DNA from: CAZPDM01 sp964585305
Lineage (GTDB): Bacteria; Planctomycetota; Uabimicrobiia; Uabimicrobiales; JABWCH01
Assembly (NCBI GenBank): GCA_964585305.1
Contig: CAZPDM010000115.1
Coordinates: 1-9,843 of the forward strand
Length of the DNA stretch: 9,843 bases
Direction of reading: 5' to 3'
Part shown: positions 9,301-9,843 of the stretch, in pieces
How the letters are laid out: each line of letters starts with the position of its first letter
Position numbering within the stretch: position 1 is the first letter of the stretch
Position numbers and translations under genes: made by a program
Notes under the pieces: model-generated
The model's input: only the letters and a program-made list of their open reading frames with translations
Databases searched by the model: none
Told to the model about the DNA's origin: nothing

Positions 9301-9541
9301 AGGTATTATTAAACAAAATGCTTTGCAAAAAGAACCTTCTATAGATATTCTTTTCCAATGCAAAGGCCAGGCAAGTCCACTTTTTATTAACTTGAACTAT
9401 ACTTCCCATGAACTTAAAAATAACAAACTTTTAGTAAAACTGGGAATATGGGGAAAATTTGAGGAAGTTGAAGTAGAAGCGACAGAAGATCACGAATGTT
9501 TGCAAAATGCACAAACCGTAATTCGAGCATTAGAATTGTAA
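6392..9541 (+). CDS. Secreted protein with zinc-dependent phospholipase C-like head and long beta-rich tail (1049 aa)
   Basis: Residues 1-20 are a signal peptide ending LVLG, so the mature protein would start with Trp21, as in bacterial zinc PLCs where the N-terminal Trp binds zinc. WDSWPEARSTH follows, with His31 at mature position 11, the spacing known from clostridial alpha-toxin. KRGDKGAAYFFLG then LLHHICDMGVPSHA gives His125, Asp129 and His135 with the family spacing (H-x3-D-x5-H). Asp62 may be another ligand. The family His expected near RNYYGG appears to be Asn85, and the usual later HxxxE is not seen (nearest: His164, Glu171), so activity is uncertain. Known relatives cleave phosphatidylcholine and related lipids. 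Residues ~230-480 are helical with a short coil near 438-458. From ~520 to the end the sequence is beta-rich and unrecognised; it is far longer than the single C2-like domain of alpha-toxin. AGGGA 6 nt upstream supports the start. Second gene of the operon, 16 nt after the giant protein. Confidence 0.85.
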   Translation: MKYGRIIIVLLVLIPNLVLGWDSWPEARSTHSYLVREFLSHFPEAVCYQNDLIVGCNSEIHDLAIEPKIISKYRIYGIDAEQRRNYYGGTNPGCQFPERIWQDSVDAYKRGDKGAAYFFLGVLLHHICDMGVPSHAYGILHGYGANKLMQILRSDPFEKVSFAHWMPFRIENFPSPILENPSQYYEFSRSQTIADIKEVGLNYSKLSDFPSILVFFSSKQLKLFCMREGKTAHISKYTLESAIKQFHLYKTKEFIKQVAQDMERQLKSSLPQTPSALVCELTDIQGDWDFETRQYIKDDIRGSLSMLMMRVSQVEEFYNKLITLDPDGKNPLESPLNHLSEDDLLLLFSVMDSYYEVVCKVQKHTSQYGDLVFHALAEMYKNIPKEHWQEVTETLSQDIQKARNILKILFISRYCASQELRELYKEKFALLEEEPWKNMSRKMDDLENRLNQLKDIKIQGYRYPVIVKKYGQQKQEFSPVVPASANVVLSSEESLQEDITQEISTLEQSIYPLKIQAKQIFADSTGLVYFIKENAQFRINSESKAFFQFTPKKDSGCLSIDTNKKIIAGTGTLEACIEDPISGEIQKYTVVSENYFQFEFNQDLQYAKQYLVQAEKNSKFWQKYLYTNKLVSEKKTFYATIQTESPSIEQILPAQQIIQKMEQAPGTWVCLSFAKKSPTTSPILCNSAMELSSCYLTQDEFVLYGKLLLKLGCGLENVYFSADNTVAILDENIYACGITSPQDVSLGFARMRDVVCNFSLEESNRLIMHQARGVLELPSIHGLIIKDMQFNQEGILESIQIQHCFARDAEHSSVPFVSGVPIFIREIRAEIKDLHQQSPGKIKIFYQVEKSDPSLWDIKKMQMTLDLDALKIEGLGSDVTILSQPIQGELQLKVAPEKISGLCQFPLTLPVGLLLTQATLGMDNNDSFIKLNYQTELTMPIAQNILSELKIFSQAAYNVPLSMNISADLKGIIKQNALQKEPSIDILFQCKGQASPLFINLNYTSHELKNNKLLVKLGIWGKFEEVEVEATEDHECLQNAQTVIRALEL

Positions 9542-9547
9542 AAAAGT

Positions 9548-9580
9548 AGAGCGTTTCCTCTGAAAAAGAGGAAACGCTCT
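9548..9580. terminator. Strong 13-bp hairpin closing the operon
   Basis: AGAGCGTTTCCTC (9548-9560) and GAGGAAACGCTCT (9568-9580) are perfect inverted repeats around a 7-nt loop, six bases after the stop codon of the PLC-like gene. On the plus strand the stem is followed by CTAAAATGTTT, which is not a T-run. On the minus strand it is followed by a T-rich stretch (complement of the A-run at 9540-9545). It therefore fits a canonical intrinsic terminator better for minus-strand transcription. On the plus strand it may still terminate, or it may protect the 3' end of the operon mRNA. Confidence 0.7.
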
Positions 9581-9625
9581 CTAAAATGTTTGCAGAATCA
9601 CATATTAAAATAAGAAAGGTTGTTT

Positions 9626-9827
9626 ATGAAAAATGTTGGGTTATTTTTGATGTATAATAGGAATATTGACATGTTATGGACAAGAACCTAAAGAGCCAGT
9701 GATTGATTGGTTGGAAAGATTGGATAGAGAGCTGCAAGAAAGCAGAGACTTGATTCAAAAAAATACTTTAGAATTTGAAGCAGATAAAAAAAGATTGAAT
9801 TATCTCTGTTTTTGTTACTTTTTCTAA
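9626..9827 (+). pseudogene. Small signal-peptide gene with a frameshift
   Basis: AAGAAAGG (9612-9619) lies 6 nt before ATG 9626, which starts MKNVGLFLM, a typical signal-peptide beginning. That frame then reads unnatural sequence to TAA at 9689. Shifting by one base near 9653-9657 continues as GILTCYGQ then EPKEPVIDWLERLDRELQES, followed by a charged helix to TAA at 9825-9827. Joined, the parts give a normal signal peptide with a likely cut after CYGQ and a short helical mature region. The last nine residues (YLCFCYFF) are oddly hydrophobic. A third frame from 9794 reads ELSLFLLLFLTYIL to a stop at 9839, so a second shift or a C-terminal membrane tail is possible. It may be a decayed gene or a sequencing indel. 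Function unknown. Confidence 0.55.
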
Positions 9828-9843
9828 CGTATATATTATAACT

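Overview
The window is AT-rich bacterial DNA that uses the standard bacterial code. Both intact proteins start with classical signal peptides, and the left edge carries the remains of an IS200/IS605-type insertion sequence, so the host is a bacterium. Nothing seen fixes the phylum. A low-GC Gram-negative-type organism with large secreted proteins (for example a PVC-like lineage) is a guess only.

Layout. Positions 1-409 hold a dead IS200-group element: a tnpA reading frame with both catalytic motifs still readable, but broken by an in-frame stop, a frameshift and a ~61 nt palindromic insertion, followed by the element's right-end hairpin (367-409). Positions 410-540 are the leader of the following operon, with a weak promoter candidate and a Shine-Dalgarno-like AAGAAAGA. 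Positions 541-6375 encode a 1944-residue predicted secreted protein, almost all helical, with two long coiled-coil regions and a small beta-type C-terminal domain. Sixteen bases later (6392-9541) comes a 1049-residue secreted protein. Its N-terminus resembles a zinc-dependent phospholipase C (alpha-toxin / B. cereus PLC family), and it continues into a helical middle and a long beta-rich tail of unknown type. A strong 13-bp hairpin (9548-9580) closes the operon. After it, 9626-9827 holds a small signal-peptide gene that is frameshifted in this sequence.

How the genes may work together. The 16-nt gap, shared strand, lack of an internal terminator and matching signal peptides make the two large genes a clear co-transcribed pair whose products act outside the cytoplasm. 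Established family knowledge covers only the PLC-like head of the second protein. The idea that the giant coiled-coil protein is a scaffold, carrier or toxin partner for the PLC-like protein is inference. A faint resemblance of its C-terminus to the TcB-binding end of Tc toxin A subunits is recorded as a hypothesis. This two-gene operon is the best candidate here for an undescribed system.
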